Origin: Streptomyces hawaiiensis
GTDB taxonomy: Bacteria > Actinomycetota > Actinomycetes > Streptomycetales > Streptomycetaceae
Assembly (NCBI RefSeq): GCF_004803895.1
Contig: NZ_CP021978.1
Span: 558,001-622,000, forward strand
Length of the DNA stretch: 64,000 bases
Reading direction: 5' to 3'
Positions within the stretch are counted from its first letter, which is position 1, and every line of letters begins with the position of its first letter. The notes beneath the pieces were generated by a model. It was given only the letters and a program-made list of their open reading frames with translations, was not told the DNA's origin and did not search any database. Position numbers and translations under genes: made by a program. Positions 15,769-24,833 of this stretch are shown here, piece by piece.

Positions 15769-18705
15769 GTGCAGCAGGCTTCATCGGCCACGCCCCTCGT
15801 CGGGCGGAACGCCGAACTCACGCGCCTGTCCGGTGTACTGGAGCGGGCGCGTGGTGGTGAGGCCCGAGCCGTGTTGATCGCCGGGGACGCCGGTGTCGGC
15901 AAGACCCGGATGCTCGACGAGGTCGGGGGGCGAGCCGCCGCTGCGGGCATGACCGTGGTCACCGGGCACTGCGTGGATCTCGGCGACGTCGGGCTGCCCT
16001 ATCTGCCGTTCACCGAGATTCTGGGGGTGCTCGCCGCCGACGAGCGGTTCTCGGGCGCCATGGCCGCGCATCCCGTGGTCGAGCGGCTGCTGGGGGCCGG
16101 AACCGATTCCGTGCGGGACGTGGACGGGCGGCTGCGGCTGTTCGAAGGGATGGCGGGGTTGCTGGCCGACGTGGCTCAGACCGCGCCGCTGCTGCTCGTG
16201 CTGGAGGACCTGCACTGGGCCGACCAGTCGTCGCGGGACCTGCTGCGGTTCCTCCTCGGCCGGGGCGTGCTCCGGCACCGGCTGGCGGTGTTCGCCTCGT
16301 ACCGGACCGACGACCTGCACCGCCGGCATCCCCTGCGGCCGCTGCTGGCGGAGTTGATACGGCTACCGGCCGTGGAGCGGCTGGAGTTGCGGCCGCTGGG
16401 CGATTCGGATGTGGCGCGCCTGGTGCGCGCCCTGGAGCATCGGCCGCTGCCGGACGCCACGGTCCGGCGGATCGTGGAGCGGGCCGAAGGGAACGCCTTC
16501 TACGCGGAGGAACTGCTCGCGGCCACCGACACGGAGTCCGGCGGAGTGCCCAGCGGGCTCGCCGATGTGCTGCTCATCCGCTTCGAGCAGCTGTCCGAGA
16601 CCGCGCAGCAGGTGCTGCGGACCGCCGCCGTCGCCGGGCGCCGGGCGGAGCACGACGTGCTGCGGGAGGCGGTCGGGCTGCCCGAGGAGGAGCTGGAGTC
16701 GGCGCTGCGCGAAGCGGTGGGGCGGCAGCTTCTCGTGGCCGGAGGCGACGACACGTACTCCTTCCGGCACGCCCTCGCCCGTGAGGCCGTCTACGCCGAT
16801 CTGCTGCCCGGAGAGCGGGCGAGGCTGCACGGCGCGTTCGCCCGGCTGCTCGCCGGTCGTGGCCGGACGGCCGAGAGCGCTGCCGAGCGCGCGCACCACT
16901 ACCGGGAGAGTCACGACCTCGCCGAGGCGCTGGCCGCCTCCCTGGAAGCCGCCGACCACGCCCAGCGCGTCGGTGCGCCCGCCGAGGAGCAGCGGCATCT
17001 GGAAGCGGCGCTCGATCTGTGGCCGGCGGTGGGTCCCGAAGCGAGGCCCTCGGGCGGCGGCGTCGACCGGGTGACGCTGACGCTGCGCGCCTCGGCGGCC
17101 GCCGCACACGCCGGGGAACTGCACCGGGCGGTCTCCCTCAGCCGGTCCGCGCTGGCCGAACTCGGCCAGGACGCCGGCTCCGAGCTCGCCGCCCGGGTCC
17201 GCTACACACTCGCCGGGAACCTGCTGAGCGTGGACAGCCTGACCGCGGCGTTCGCCTACAGCAGCGAGGCCCTGGCGATGATTCCGGAGGATCCTCCGTC
17301 GCGGACGTGGGTGTGGGCGGCGGCCACCCATGTCCTGGCCGCACGCCACGTAGGGGAGAACGAGACCGCGTTGCGGGTCGCCCGCCGGGCCCTGGGCGTG
17401 GCGGAGCAGCTGCGGGTGACCGACGCACAGGCGGACCTGCTGATCTCACTGGCCGTGTTCGACGGGGCCGGGCGGCGCGGCGACGAGGGCCGTGAGCGGC
17501 TGCTGAAGGCCCGGGAGCTGGCCCGGAGTTCGGGCAACGCGCCGGTGGAGCTGCGTGCTCTGTTCAACCTGGCCATGGGCTGCTACGAGTCCGGCGCCCT
17601 GGCGGAGTGCGTGTCGTGGCTGACCGAGGGCCTGGACCGGGCCCGGCGCGCCGGGCTGCTGTCCTCGCCCTACCCGCTGGAGATGCGGTATCTGCGGCTG
17701 CTGGTGCTGCATGTGCTGGGCCGCTGGGACGAGTGCGTGCGCGCGGCGGCGGCCGACGCCGAGGTGCTGCCGGCGGCCGGCGGCTACACAGTCGGTCCCG
17801 CGCTGTACGTGATGCTGGCGCGCGGCGATCTCGGGGCCGCCGACCGGGCGCATGCCCTGCTGGAGGGGCCCTTCGACTGGATGGCCACGCTGGTCGCGGG
17901 CATCGTGCTCACCGACGCCGCGGGACTGCGCCGTGATCCCGAGGACGCGGTGCGGTGGATGCGGTCCACGGTCACGGCCCTGGCCGACGACGCGGTCCCC
18001 CGCCCGGGCGTCACGGTCCGGCTCGCCGCCCTGGCCCTCTCCCCCGTGGCCGACGCGGCCGCCGGGCTGCGGCTGACCGGCGACGAGGCCGGGGCCCGCC
18101 GCTGGACGGACACCGCCACCGAACTGGTGGAACTGGCACGGGCCATCGCCACCCACGGCGAGGACGGCGCACCCCAGGGCCCGGAGGGACAGGCCTGGCT
18201 GGCCCGGGCGGAGGCGGAGTGGGTCCGGGCCACGAAGGGACCGGACGCGGCGGCCTGGTCGAGGGCGGTGACGGCGTTCGGCTACGGCGACGTCTACGAG
18301 CGGGCGCGCTGCCGGTTGCGGTACGCCGAGGCTCTGGTGGCGGCCGGGCGTCGCGAGGAGGCGGCGGCAGAGGCCCGGGAGGTCCGTCGCACCGCCGACG
18401 ACCTCGGTGCCACGCCGCTGCGGGAGCAGGCCGACGCGTTGCTGCGGCGCGGCCGGCTGTCGGACACGCCGGGCAACGACGACCGGGCCGGCCTGCTCAC
18501 CGCGCGCGAGGAGGACGTGCTGCGGCTGCTCGCTCTCGGCCGCAGCAACCGGCAGATCGGCGAGGAGCTGTTCATCAGCGGCAAGACCGCGAGCGTGCAC
18601 GTCTCCAACATCCTCGCCAAGCTGGGCGCGTCGAGCCGCGGCGAGGCCGTGGCGATCGCCTACCGCGAGGGCCTGATCACCCCGGAGCCGTCGACATCCG
18701 GCTGA
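15769..18705 (+). CDS. Large LuxR-type ATPase regulator (LAL family)
   Basis: A 978-residue regulator. The N-terminal AAA/STAND ATPase has Walker A IAGDAGVGKTRML (about residues 40-52) and Walker B LLLVLEDLHWADQSS. A long alpha-helical TPR-like middle follows, and a C-terminal LuxR helix-turn-helix (last about 65 residues: LTAREEDVLRLLALGRSNRQ, TASVHVSNILAKLG). LAL proteins often activate secondary-metabolite or sugar clusters, but no cluster adjoins. GTG 15769 has GAAGG 8 nt upstream and is preferred over an in-frame ATG at 15697, whose region reads as leader sequence. It converges on the SGNH gene after 21 bp. Confidence 0.88.
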   Translation: MQQASSATPLVGRNAELTRLSGVLERARGGEARAVLIAGDAGVGKTRMLDEVGGRAAAAGMTVVTGHCVDLGDVGLPYLPFTEILGVLAADERFSGAMAAHPVVERLLGAGTDSVRDVDGRLRLFEGMAGLLADVAQTAPLLLVLEDLHWADQSSRDLLRFLLGRGVLRHRLAVFASYRTDDLHRRHPLRPLLAELIRLPAVERLELRPLGDSDVARLVRALEHRPLPDATVRRIVERAEGNAFYAEELLAATDTESGGVPSGLADVLLIRFEQLSETAQQVLRTAAVAGRRAEHDVLREAVGLPEEELESALREAVGRQLLVAGGDDTYSFRHALAREAVYADLLPGERARLHGAFARLLAGRGRTAESAAERAHHYRESHDLAEALAASLEAADHAQRVGAPAEEQRHLEAALDLWPAVGPEARPSGGGVDRVTLTLRASAAAAHAGELHRAVSLSRSALAELGQDAGSELAARVRYTLAGNLLSVDSLTAAFAYSSEALAMIPEDPPSRTWVWAAATHVLAARHVGENETALRVARRALGVAEQLRVTDAQADLLISLAVFDGAGRRGDEGRERLLKARELARSSGNAPVELRALFNLAMGCYESGALAECVSWLTEGLDRARRAGLLSSPYPLEMRYLRLLVLHVLGRWDECVRAAAADAEVLPAAGGYTVGPALYVMLARGDLGAADRAHALLEGPFDWMATLVAGIVLTDAAGLRRDPEDAVRWMRSTVTALADDAVPRPGVTVRLAALALSPVADAAAGLRLTGDEAGARRWTDTATELVELARAIATHGEDGAPQGPEGQAWLARAEAEWVRATKGPDAAAWSRAVTAFGYGDVYERARCRLRYAEALVAAGRREEAAAEAREVRRTADDLGATPLREQADALLRRGRLSDTPGNDDRAGLLTAREEDVLRLLALGRSNRQIGEELFISGKTASVHVSNILAKLGASSRGEAVAIAYREGLITPEPSTSG

Positions 18706-18726
18706 CGCTCCGGTGTGCTCCCCGCG

Positions 18727-19968
18727 CTAGCCGGTCCCGCAGTCGAGCGTCTTCGGATCGACGGCGTCGGCCATCGCCCGCATCCCCTTGTCGTTGGGGT
18801 GCAGATGGTCGCCGCCGTCGAAGACGGGGAGGATCCGCTCGGGGTCGTGGGGGCTGCGCAGGACGCGGTCGAAGTCGGTGACCCCGTCGAATGCGCCGCT
18901 GTCGCGGATGAAGGCGTTGACCTGCTGCCGCACCGCTTCCCCGGCGGGGTCCCACTCCTGCCAGCCCTTGAAGGGGGCGATGGTGGCGCCGACGACGCAC
19001 TTCCCGGCCGCGTGGGCCCGGTCGATCAGCCTGCGGTACCCGGCGATCAGCCCGGCGCCCGTGGCGCCGGGCTCGGCCTTGATGTCGTTGACGCCCTGGA
19101 AGAGGAACACCGTGCGCACGCCCGGGAGCGAGAGCGCGTCCCGCTGCAGGCGGTTCAGGGCGCTCTGCCCGGGGCCGTCGAGGAGGAGCTTGTTGCCGGC
19201 GATGCCCGCGTTGGCCACTCCTTTGACCGTGGTGCCGGACGCGGCCAGGCGGCGGGCCAGGTAGTCGGGCCAGCGGCGGTCCCGGTCGGTCGTGGAATGC
19301 CAGCCGTCGGTGATGGAGTCGCCGAGGGCGACCACGGCACCCGTCCCCTTACGGGGCCGTACGGTGACGGCATCGAGGTAGAACCACGAGCCGGTCCGCT
19401 GCTTCCAGTGGGCCGCGCCTTCCTGCGCGGTGTGGTCACCGTCGGTGGTGTACGACGTCCGCATCGCCAGCCAGTGCCCGGTGAGCGCGCCGCCCGCCCG
19501 GGGGACGTACAGGCTGACGGCGAGGGTGCGCCCGGCGGGGACGTGGCCGGGCAGCGGGTCGCTGTAGACGATGCCGCCGGCGGGGACGGTGACGGAGCGG
19601 GCGCCGCCGAACGTGAGGCGTCGGTTGCTGCCGGGGACGAGTGCGGCGCCGTCCCGTCGCAGGCCCGCGTGGACGTTGTCGAACGTCACCGGCTGGTCGC
19701 CGAAGGCGTTGGACAGCCGCACCCTCAGGCCGCTGCCGCCGACGCTGGTGTGCACCATCAGCCGGTAGCCGCGCCCGTCGGCCGCCTCGCCGACGTGGCC
19801 TGCGGAGGAGGCCCAGGTGACGACGCCGTGCCCGGCCGCCGCCGGGGCGCTGGGCGGCGGGCTCGGCTGGTCCCCCTGAGGTACCGAGCCGGTCCCGCAA
19901 CCCAGCGCGACGCAGCAGGAGAGGGCGGCCAGGGCGGCACGGCAGCGGGGGCGTGCGGTGCGGGACAT
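18727..19968 (-). CDS. SGNH/GDSL-hydrolase, probable lipoprotein
   Basis: A 413-residue secreted esterase-type protein. The N-terminus has Arg residues, a hydrophobic core and a Cys after VALG (near residue 24), an imperfect lipobox followed by a Pro/Ser linker. Residues about 45-200 form a beta-rich accessory domain, then the SGNH catalytic domain: block I VVALGDSITDGW (Ser), block III GVNDI (Asn), block V DGGDHLHPNDKGM (Asp and His). Likely acts on cell-surface or extracellular esters. ATG 19968 has AGGAG about 11 nt upstream, rather far. An open frame continues upstream but lacks a better start. Confidence 0.87.
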   Translation of the reverse strand: MSRTARPRCRAALAALSCCVALGCGTGSVPQGDQPSPPPSAPAAAGHGVVTWASSAGHVGEAADGRGYRLMVHTSVGGSGLRVRLSNAFGDQPVTFDNVHAGLRRDGAALVPGSNRRLTFGGARSVTVPAGGIVYSDPLPGHVPAGRTLAVSLYVPRAGGALTGHWLAMRTSYTTDGDHTAQEGAAHWKQRTGSWFYLDAVTVRPRKGTGAVVALGDSITDGWHSTTDRDRRWPDYLARRLAASGTTVKGVANAGIAGNKLLLDGPGQSALNRLQRDALSLPGVRTVFLFQGVNDIKAEPGATGAGLIAGYRRLIDRAHAAGKCVVGATIAPFKGWQEWDPAGEAVRQQVNAFIRDSGAFDGVTDFDRVLRSPHDPERILPVFDGGDHLHPNDKGMRAMADAVDPKTLDCGTG

Positions 19969-20437
19969 TCGTTTCGGCGCTCCTTCGGCCGGTCGGTGGT
20001 GTGCGGGCGGTGGCACGGGGCGAGATTCCGCGGGTTCTCGCAGCCTTGGGGCGTGAGGCGGATCCTGCGGGTCGTCCCGGCCGTACGCCACGGTAGTGGT
20101 GAGGTTGCCGACGCTGTGCGGGGCGGCCTCGACGGGCGTGCCGTCCTTCTCGGTCGGCACGTCCGTGTACGGCCACACCGGCGCGGTCCAGGGCTGCTCC
20201 ACCTACGCGTTTCGCGTCCCGGGACGGCCGGCGCACCCTCGCCGCTCGCCGGCACCTCCGGCACCTCCGGCACCGGCACGGTGACGGACACGATGCCGGG
20301 CACACTCGACGCCGCGTTCTGCGGCGGGCGGACACCGGCTCAGCAGTCCCCGGCACGCCGGCCGCTGAGGGAACCCTGGTGCCGCGACGGCCGTTGTCCG
20401 GGCAACCGGATCCCCCGGGGGGGAAGGGGCAGGCGGC
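19969..20437. other. 469-bp region between divergent genes, no confident gene
   Basis: The gap between the SGNH lipoprotein and the TerD-CAP gene should hold both promoters. The minus strand has open frames across it (for example about 20030-20202 with EQPWTAPVWPYTDVPTEK) that look mildly coding but need a frame change to join a second stretch at 20210-20300 rich in Val-Pro. This could be a gene remnant. A run of G residues (20418-20428) lies just ahead of the TerD-CAP start. Nothing else recognised. Confidence 0.4.
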
Positions 20438-21736
20438 GTGATGAGCGAGTTGGTTCCCGGAGGCAATCTGGCGCTCCCGGGCGGTGCGGTGACCGTCCGG
20501 GTGCCCGGGCCGTTCGACGTGTCCGCGCTCGTCACCGACGACGGGGGAAAAGTCCGGGACGACGGCGACTTCGTCTTCTACAACCAGCCGGCGGCGCCGG
20601 GAGCCGCCCTGCGGGGCGACACGCTCGCCGTGGACCCGCCGGGACTGCGCCCCGGCGCGACCCGGGTCACCGTCGTCGTCAGCCCCGCCGAGCCCGGAAC
20701 CGCCCTCGGCCACCTGCCCTCCCCCACGCTCCACGTCGCCGACGCGGGCGGCCGCCCGCTCGCCCGCTTCACGCCGCCGCGGCCCCGGCAGGAGACGGTG
20801 TTGCTGCTCGCGGAGCTCTACCGGCGCGGCGACCGCTGGAAGCTGCGCGCCCTGGGCCAGGGGTACGCCGATGGACTGGCGGGACTCGCACGGGACTTCG
20901 GCGTCGACGTCGTGGACGACGCGACCCCCGGCCCGCCCCCGGGCGCCTTTGCCGCCCTCGATCCGGACGGCTTCCTCCCCCTGGTCGACTCCGCCCGGGC
21001 CGCAGCCGGTTCGCCCCCGCTCTCCCTGGACGCCCGACTCATGTCGGCCGCTCGGGAGCACGCCGCCGCCATGGCCGCTGCCGGACGTCTCGGCGTCGAG
21101 ACGCGCGACGGCGTCTCCGTCTACCAGCGCGTCATCGACTCCGGGTTCGCGTACCTCACCATCGGCGAGCACCTGGTGTCCGGACCGCGCTCGGCCGCCG
21201 GGTTCGTCGCGTACTGCCTGCGCACGGACGGGCCCCGGCGCACCCTGCACGACCCGGCGTTCACCCACGCCGGGCTCGCCCAGGTGCACGACGGCCCGTC
21301 CGGTGACACCTTCTGGACAGCGCTGTGGGCCAGGCCGTTCACGCCCGAGGGGCTGGCCGGCACGGCGGCGGCCGTCATCGATCTCACCAACCGGGAGCGA
21401 GCCCGGGCCGGGCTCCGGCCCCTGGCCGCCGACCCGTCGCTCACCACGGCCGCCCAGGCACACAGTGCGGACATGGTGGCCCGCGCCTTCTACGCGCACA
21501 CCGCACCCGACGGCAGCCGGCCCTGGGACCGGGCCGCCGCAGCCGGTTCCGCCCTGCGTTCCATCGGCGAGAACATCGCCTGCGGCCAGCGCTCCCCCGC
21601 CGAAGTCGTGGAGGGCTGGATGAACAGCCCCGGCCACCGGGCCAACATCCTCAAACCCGGCTTCACCCACATCGGCATCGGCTTCTGCGGGGGCGGCCGG
21701 GCGGGCATGTACTGGACGCAGCTCTTCGGGGGCTGA
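20438..21736 (+). CDS. TerD-like domain fused to two CAP (SCP/PR-1) domains
   Basis: A 432-residue fusion protein. Residues 1-110 resemble a TerD/stress-protein domain (LVPGGNLALPGG, then DDGDFVFYNQPAAP as in TerD FVFFN). Residues about 180-300 look like a degenerate CAP domain (LMSAAREHAAAMA, IGEHLVSGP, GDTFWTALWA). Residues about 310-432 are a canonical CAP domain with HSADMVARAFYAHTAPDG, IGENIACGQ and the signature SPGHRANILKPGFTHIGIG. No signal peptide is visible, although CAP domains are usually secreted. GTG 20438 has AAGGGG 9 nt upstream; ATG 20441 is equally possible. Confidence 0.85.
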   Translation: MMSELVPGGNLALPGGAVTVRVPGPFDVSALVTDDGGKVRDDGDFVFYNQPAAPGAALRGDTLAVDPPGLRPGATRVTVVVSPAEPGTALGHLPSPTLHVADAGGRPLARFTPPRPRQETVLLLAELYRRGDRWKLRALGQGYADGLAGLARDFGVDVVDDATPGPPPGAFAALDPDGFLPLVDSARAAAGSPPLSLDARLMSAAREHAAAMAAAGRLGVETRDGVSVYQRVIDSGFAYLTIGEHLVSGPRSAAGFVAYCLRTDGPRRTLHDPAFTHAGLAQVHDGPSGDTFWTALWARPFTPEGLAGTAAAVIDLTNRERARAGLRPLAADPSLTTAAQAHSADMVARAFYAHTAPDGSRPWDRAAAAGSALRSIGENIACGQRSPAEVVEGWMNSPGHRANILKPGFTHIGIGFCGGGRAGMYWTQLFGG

Positions 21737-21813
21737 CGCCGGCGACGGCGCTTCACGACCGGGTCTCCCGCGCGATCTTGGCGGAGGGAGAGGCTCCGGG
21801 CGAGGATGCCGGT

Positions 21814-22491
21814 ATGAAGGGTGACCTCTTTTCCAGTGAGCACATGGTGCAGCCGGCCGTAGCGCCAGGCATGACGGTCGAGAACGCCAAGTGCATCCGA
21901 TACACGGTGAACGGCGAGATGCTCGCCCGCCAGGGCGCGATGATCTCCTACCGCGGCAACCTCCAGTTCGAGCGCAAGGGCCAGGGCGTGGGCGGCATGC
22001 TCAAGCGCGCGGTCACCGGTGAGGGGCTGCCGCTGATGGCGGTGAGCGGGCAGGGCGAGGCCTGGTTCGCGCACGAGGCGCAGAACTGTTTCATCGTCGA
22101 CGTCGAGCCCGGTGACGAGTTCACGGTCAACGGCCGCAACGTCCTGTGTTTCGACGCCACGTTGTCGTACCGCATCGCGACCGTGAAGGGCGCCGGCGTC
22201 ACCGGCGGCGGCCTGTTCAACAGCGTCTTCACCGGGCACGGCAGGCTGGGCCTGGTGTGCGAGGGCAGTCCGCTCGTCATCCCGGTCTCGCCGCAGTATC
22301 CGGTGTACGTCGACACGGACGCGATCGTCGGGTGGACCGCTGGCCTGCAGACCTCGCTGCACCGCTCCCAGTCCATCGGCTCCATGCTGCGCGGCGGCTC
22401 CGGCGAGGCCGTGCAACTGCTGCTCCAGGGCGAGGGGTACGTCGTCGTCCGGCCGAGCGAGGCGACACCGCACAAACCCGGCCAACACTGA
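21814..22491 (+). CDS. AIM24 family protein
   Basis: A 225-residue all-beta protein of the AIM24 (DUF124) family. Typical landmarks are YTVNGEMLARQGAMISYRGNLQFERKG near residues 31-57, GEAWFAHEAQN in the middle, and the glycine-rich C-terminus GSMLRGGSGEAVQLLLQGEGYVVVRPSE. The family is implicated in mitochondrial inner-membrane organisation in yeast; the bacterial role is unknown, often near TerD-type stress genes, as here. ATG 21814. Distance to the TerD-CAP stop is 77 bp, so co-transcription is possible. A hairpin follows at 22564. Confidence 0.88.
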   Translation: MKGDLFSSEHMVQPAVAPGMTVENAKCIRYTVNGEMLARQGAMISYRGNLQFERKGQGVGGMLKRAVTGEGLPLMAVSGQGEAWFAHEAQNCFIVDVEPGDEFTVNGRNVLCFDATLSYRIATVKGAGVTGGGLFNSVFTGHGRLGLVCEGSPLVIPVSPQYPVYVDTDAIVGWTAGLQTSLHRSQSIGSMLRGGSGEAVQLLLQGEGYVVVRPSEATPHKPGQH

Positions 22492-22563
22492 AGACCCGTC
22501 AGGTGATCTGCGCCTCAGAGGCAACCCGGTCCGTGCCGCCGACGTCTTGACCGACAACAGGGA

Positions 22564-22588
22564 TGCCCTGGCCCTTGTGGCCAGGGCA
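22564..22588. terminator. Hairpin, likely terminator of the AIM24 gene
   Basis: Perfect 10-bp stem TGCCCTGGCC / GGCCAGGGCA with a 5-nt loop (CTTGT), 72 bp past the AIM24 stop and just ahead of the twin palindrome. There is no U-tract, which is common for Streptomyces terminators. Confidence 0.6.
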
Positions 22589-22602
22589 GGCTTCCACCCC
22601 TC

Positions 22603-22645
22603 TATACACACCATGTATACGTACTGTGTATACATGGTGTGTATA
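22603..22645. promoter_or_regulatory. Perfect 18-bp-arm palindrome, twin operator upstream of TPR/prenyl-synthase operon
   Basis: Arms TATACACACCATGTATAC (22603-22620) and GTATACATGGTGTGTATA (22628-22645) are perfectly complementary around a 7-nt spacer. Each arm is itself an operator of form TATACA-N5-TGTATA, so two dimer sites lie 26 bp apart centre to centre. It is very A/T-rich against about 72% GC flanks and ends 17 bp ahead of the TPR gene start. No regulator gene is adjacent. Confidence 0.8.
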
Positions 22646-22662
22646 CGGACCGAAAGGCATCG

Positions 22663-23718
22663 ATGTACGGCAAGGCATTCGCCCCGGAGTACCAGGGCTC
22701 GCTCACCACCCTGTCCGTCAACTCCTCACTGACCGACGTCCTGGCCGCCGGCACCGAGCAGTTGAGGGCGGCCGAGCGTGCCGGACAGCCCGGGGAGGCG
22801 GCGCGTTCCGGACTCGCGGTGGCCGAGGCGCACCGTCGGCTGGGCCGGGTCGAGGACGCGGACCGGGCCTGGAAGGCGAGCTACCGCGCGGCCCGGCAGG
22901 CCGCGGACGTCGGGGCGATGGCCTGGGCGCTGTGGAGCGGCGGCACGCTGGCCCGGCAGCGCGGCGCGCTCCCGCTGGCCCGCCGGCTGCTCCGGCTGGC
23001 GGCCGACCTGGGCGAACGGGGCGGGGACGTCGTCGTCCGCGGCTACTCGCTGGCCGGCCTGGCCGAGACCGGCCGCATCCAGGGCGACTACGAGGCCGTG
23101 GGGCGACTGCACGAGCAGTTGCTCGCCGAGGCCCGGCGGCGCGGGGAGGCGCGGCACACGGTGTGGGCGCTGGAGGGCATCGCGCAGATGCACCGCAACA
23201 CCGGGCGCTACGACTCGGCGTACGCGCTGTTCGAGGAGGCCTCCGAGATCGCCGCTCGTGCCGACGACCGGCGCGGCCACGCCTGGGCGCTGCGCGGACT
23301 GGCCGACGTGGTGTCGGTGCGCGACGGGGACACCGAGCGGGCCCTGGAGCTGCTGAGCGAGGCGGAGACGACGTGCCGCGCGATGCGGCTGTCCAGCGCG
23401 CTGGCCTACAACCACAAGATGCGCGGCAACGTCCTGTACCGGGCGGGGCGTTACGCGCAGGCGCGGGAGTTGTACGAGCAGGCCCTCGAGGAGTTCCGCG
23501 AGATGAGCGAGCCGCGCGGGGAGGCACTGTCGCGGTTGGGGCTCGCCAAGTCCCTGGCCCGCCTGGGCCGCGACCGTGACGAGACGGCGGCGGAACTGGC
23601 CGACCTCGCCGGCCTGCTGGAACGCATCGGCCTGCAGCACGCCCGTCGGATGGTGGCCCGGGCCCATGAGGAACTCGGCATACCGGCGGCCGGGCGGGCG
23701 ACGGAGGCGGCACTGTGA
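22663..23718 (+). CDS. TPR-repeat protein
   Basis: A 351-residue all-helical protein of tetratricopeptide-type repeats, with visible TPR units such as YDSAYALFEEASEIAARADD and RYAQARELYEQALEEFREM. It starts MYGKAFAPEYQGSLTTLSVN and has no signal peptide. ATG 22663 has AAAGG about 5 nt upstream and lies directly downstream of the twin palindrome. The stop overlaps the polyprenyl synthase start (GTGA), so the two are coupled. Its role is probably scaffolding or regulating the synthase or the use of its product; this is inference. Confidence 0.85.
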   Translation: MYGKAFAPEYQGSLTTLSVNSSLTDVLAAGTEQLRAAERAGQPGEAARSGLAVAEAHRRLGRVEDADRAWKASYRAARQAADVGAMAWALWSGGTLARQRGALPLARRLLRLAADLGERGGDVVVRGYSLAGLAETGRIQGDYEAVGRLHEQLLAEARRRGEARHTVWALEGIAQMHRNTGRYDSAYALFEEASEIAARADDRRGHAWALRGLADVVSVRDGDTERALELLSEAETTCRAMRLSSALAYNHKMRGNVLYRAGRYAQARELYEQALEEFREMSEPRGEALSRLGLAKSLARLGRDRDETAAELADLAGLLERIGLQHARRMVARAHEELGIPAAGRATEAAL

Positions 23719-24833
23719 CGGCGCTGCCGACGACGGTGGAGGCGGCGCGGCGCGGCACCACGACGGCAACGCCCCCTGCCGCGCGGGCACGGACAGCCCG
23801 ACAGTCCGCGTGGCACGATCCCGCGGCCGACGCCGGCGACACCCTCCGGGTCCTCGACCGCTGTCGCGCCCTGGTCCGGCCCGCCCTGGAGGAAACCGTC
23901 GCGCGGCTGCACCCGTGGGTCGGTGAGATGGCCGCGTACTCCTTCGGCTGGTGCGAGATCGGCGGTGCGCCGACCGTCGCCCCCGGCGGCAAGGGCGTAC
24001 GGCAGGCGCTCGCGGTGCTCGGCGCCGAGGCGGCCGGTGCTCCGGGGCGGGCCGGGGTGGCGGCGGCCGTCGCGGTGGAGCTGGTGCATGCCTTCTCCCT
24101 GCTGCACGACGACATCATGGACGGCGACGCGGACCGACGCGGCCGCCCGGCCGTGTGGAAGGCCTACGGCACGGGGCCCGCGGTGCTCGCGGGCGACGCC
24201 CTGTTCGCCCTGGCCGTCGAGACGCTCGCCGCGCAGCCAGGAGGTGCCGGGGGCGTGCGGACGCTGTCCGTGGCGCTGGGCGACCTGGTGCGCGGGCAGG
24301 CGGACGACCTGCTGTTCGCCGACCGTCCGTGGACGGGGCCGGAGCGGGTGAGGCCGGACGAGTACCGGGCGATGGCGGAGCACAAGACGGGCGCGCTGCT
24401 GGGCTGCGCGGCCGGGCTCGGCGCCGTGCTCGGGGGTGCCGGACCCGAGACGGTCGCCGCGCTCGACCGGGCGGGCCGGCATCTCGGAGTCGCGTTCCAG
24501 ATCGTCGACGACGTGCTGGGCGTCTGGGGTGACCCCCGGGTCACCGGCAAGCCGGTCCACGGTGATCTGCGCGAGCGGAAGAGGACGTTCCCGGTGCTGG
24601 TGGCGCTCGGCTCCCCGACGGGCGGCCGCATCGCCGCACTCCTGGAGTCGGGCGACGCGCCCGGCACGGCGGCGGCGCTGATCGAGGAGGCGGGCGGCCG
24701 TTCGGCGGCCATGGCGGAGGCCCGGCGGCACATCACCGCCGTCGAGACAGCACTCGCGAGGGTGCCGCTGGCCGCGGGGGCCGCCGGTGAACTTCGGTCG
24801 CTGCTCGCCTACGTGGTGCGGCGCGACGTCTGA
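23715..24833 (+). CDS. Polyprenyl diphosphate synthase (GGPP synthase type)
   Basis: A 372-residue all-trans isoprenyl diphosphate synthase. The first aspartate-rich motif is LLHDDIMDGDADRRGRP (DDxxD) and the second is FQIVDDVLGVWGDP; KGVRQ near residue 95 and the EHKTGALLG motif are also present. It condenses IPP with allylic diphosphates to C15-C20 or longer; chain length is not certain, though short-chain (FPP/GGPP) is likely from family resemblance. GTG 23715 overlaps the TPR stop. No terpene cyclase, phytoene synthase or quinone gene lies nearby, so the product enters unknown chemistry. Confidence 0.9.
   Translation: MTALPTTVEAARRGTTTATPPAARARTARQSAWHDPAADAGDTLRVLDRCRALVRPALEETVARLHPWVGEMAAYSFGWCEIGGAPTVAPGGKGVRQALAVLGAEAAGAPGRAGVAAAVAVELVHAFSLLHDDIMDGDADRRGRPAVWKAYGTGPAVLAGDALFALAVETLAAQPGGAGGVRTLSVALGDLVRGQADDLLFADRPWTGPERVRPDEYRAMAEHKTGALLGCAAGLGAVLGGAGPETVAALDRAGRHLGVAFQIVDDVLGVWGDPRVTGKPVHGDLRERKRTFPVLVALGSPTGGRIAALLESGDAPGTAAALIEEAGGRSAAMAEARRHITAVETALARVPLAAGAAGELRSLLAYVVRRDV

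Noticed and set aside
13454..15784. 776-codon minus-strand frame opposite the histidine kinase
   Set aside because: No domain, shadow of the plus-strand kinase with full H/N/G boxes.
20030..20300. Minus-strand frames upstream of the SGNH start (EQPWTAPVWPYTDVPTEK)
   Set aside because: Mildly protein-like, but two frames would need joining, and the lipoprotein start with its signal sequence is clear. Kept only as possible remnant.
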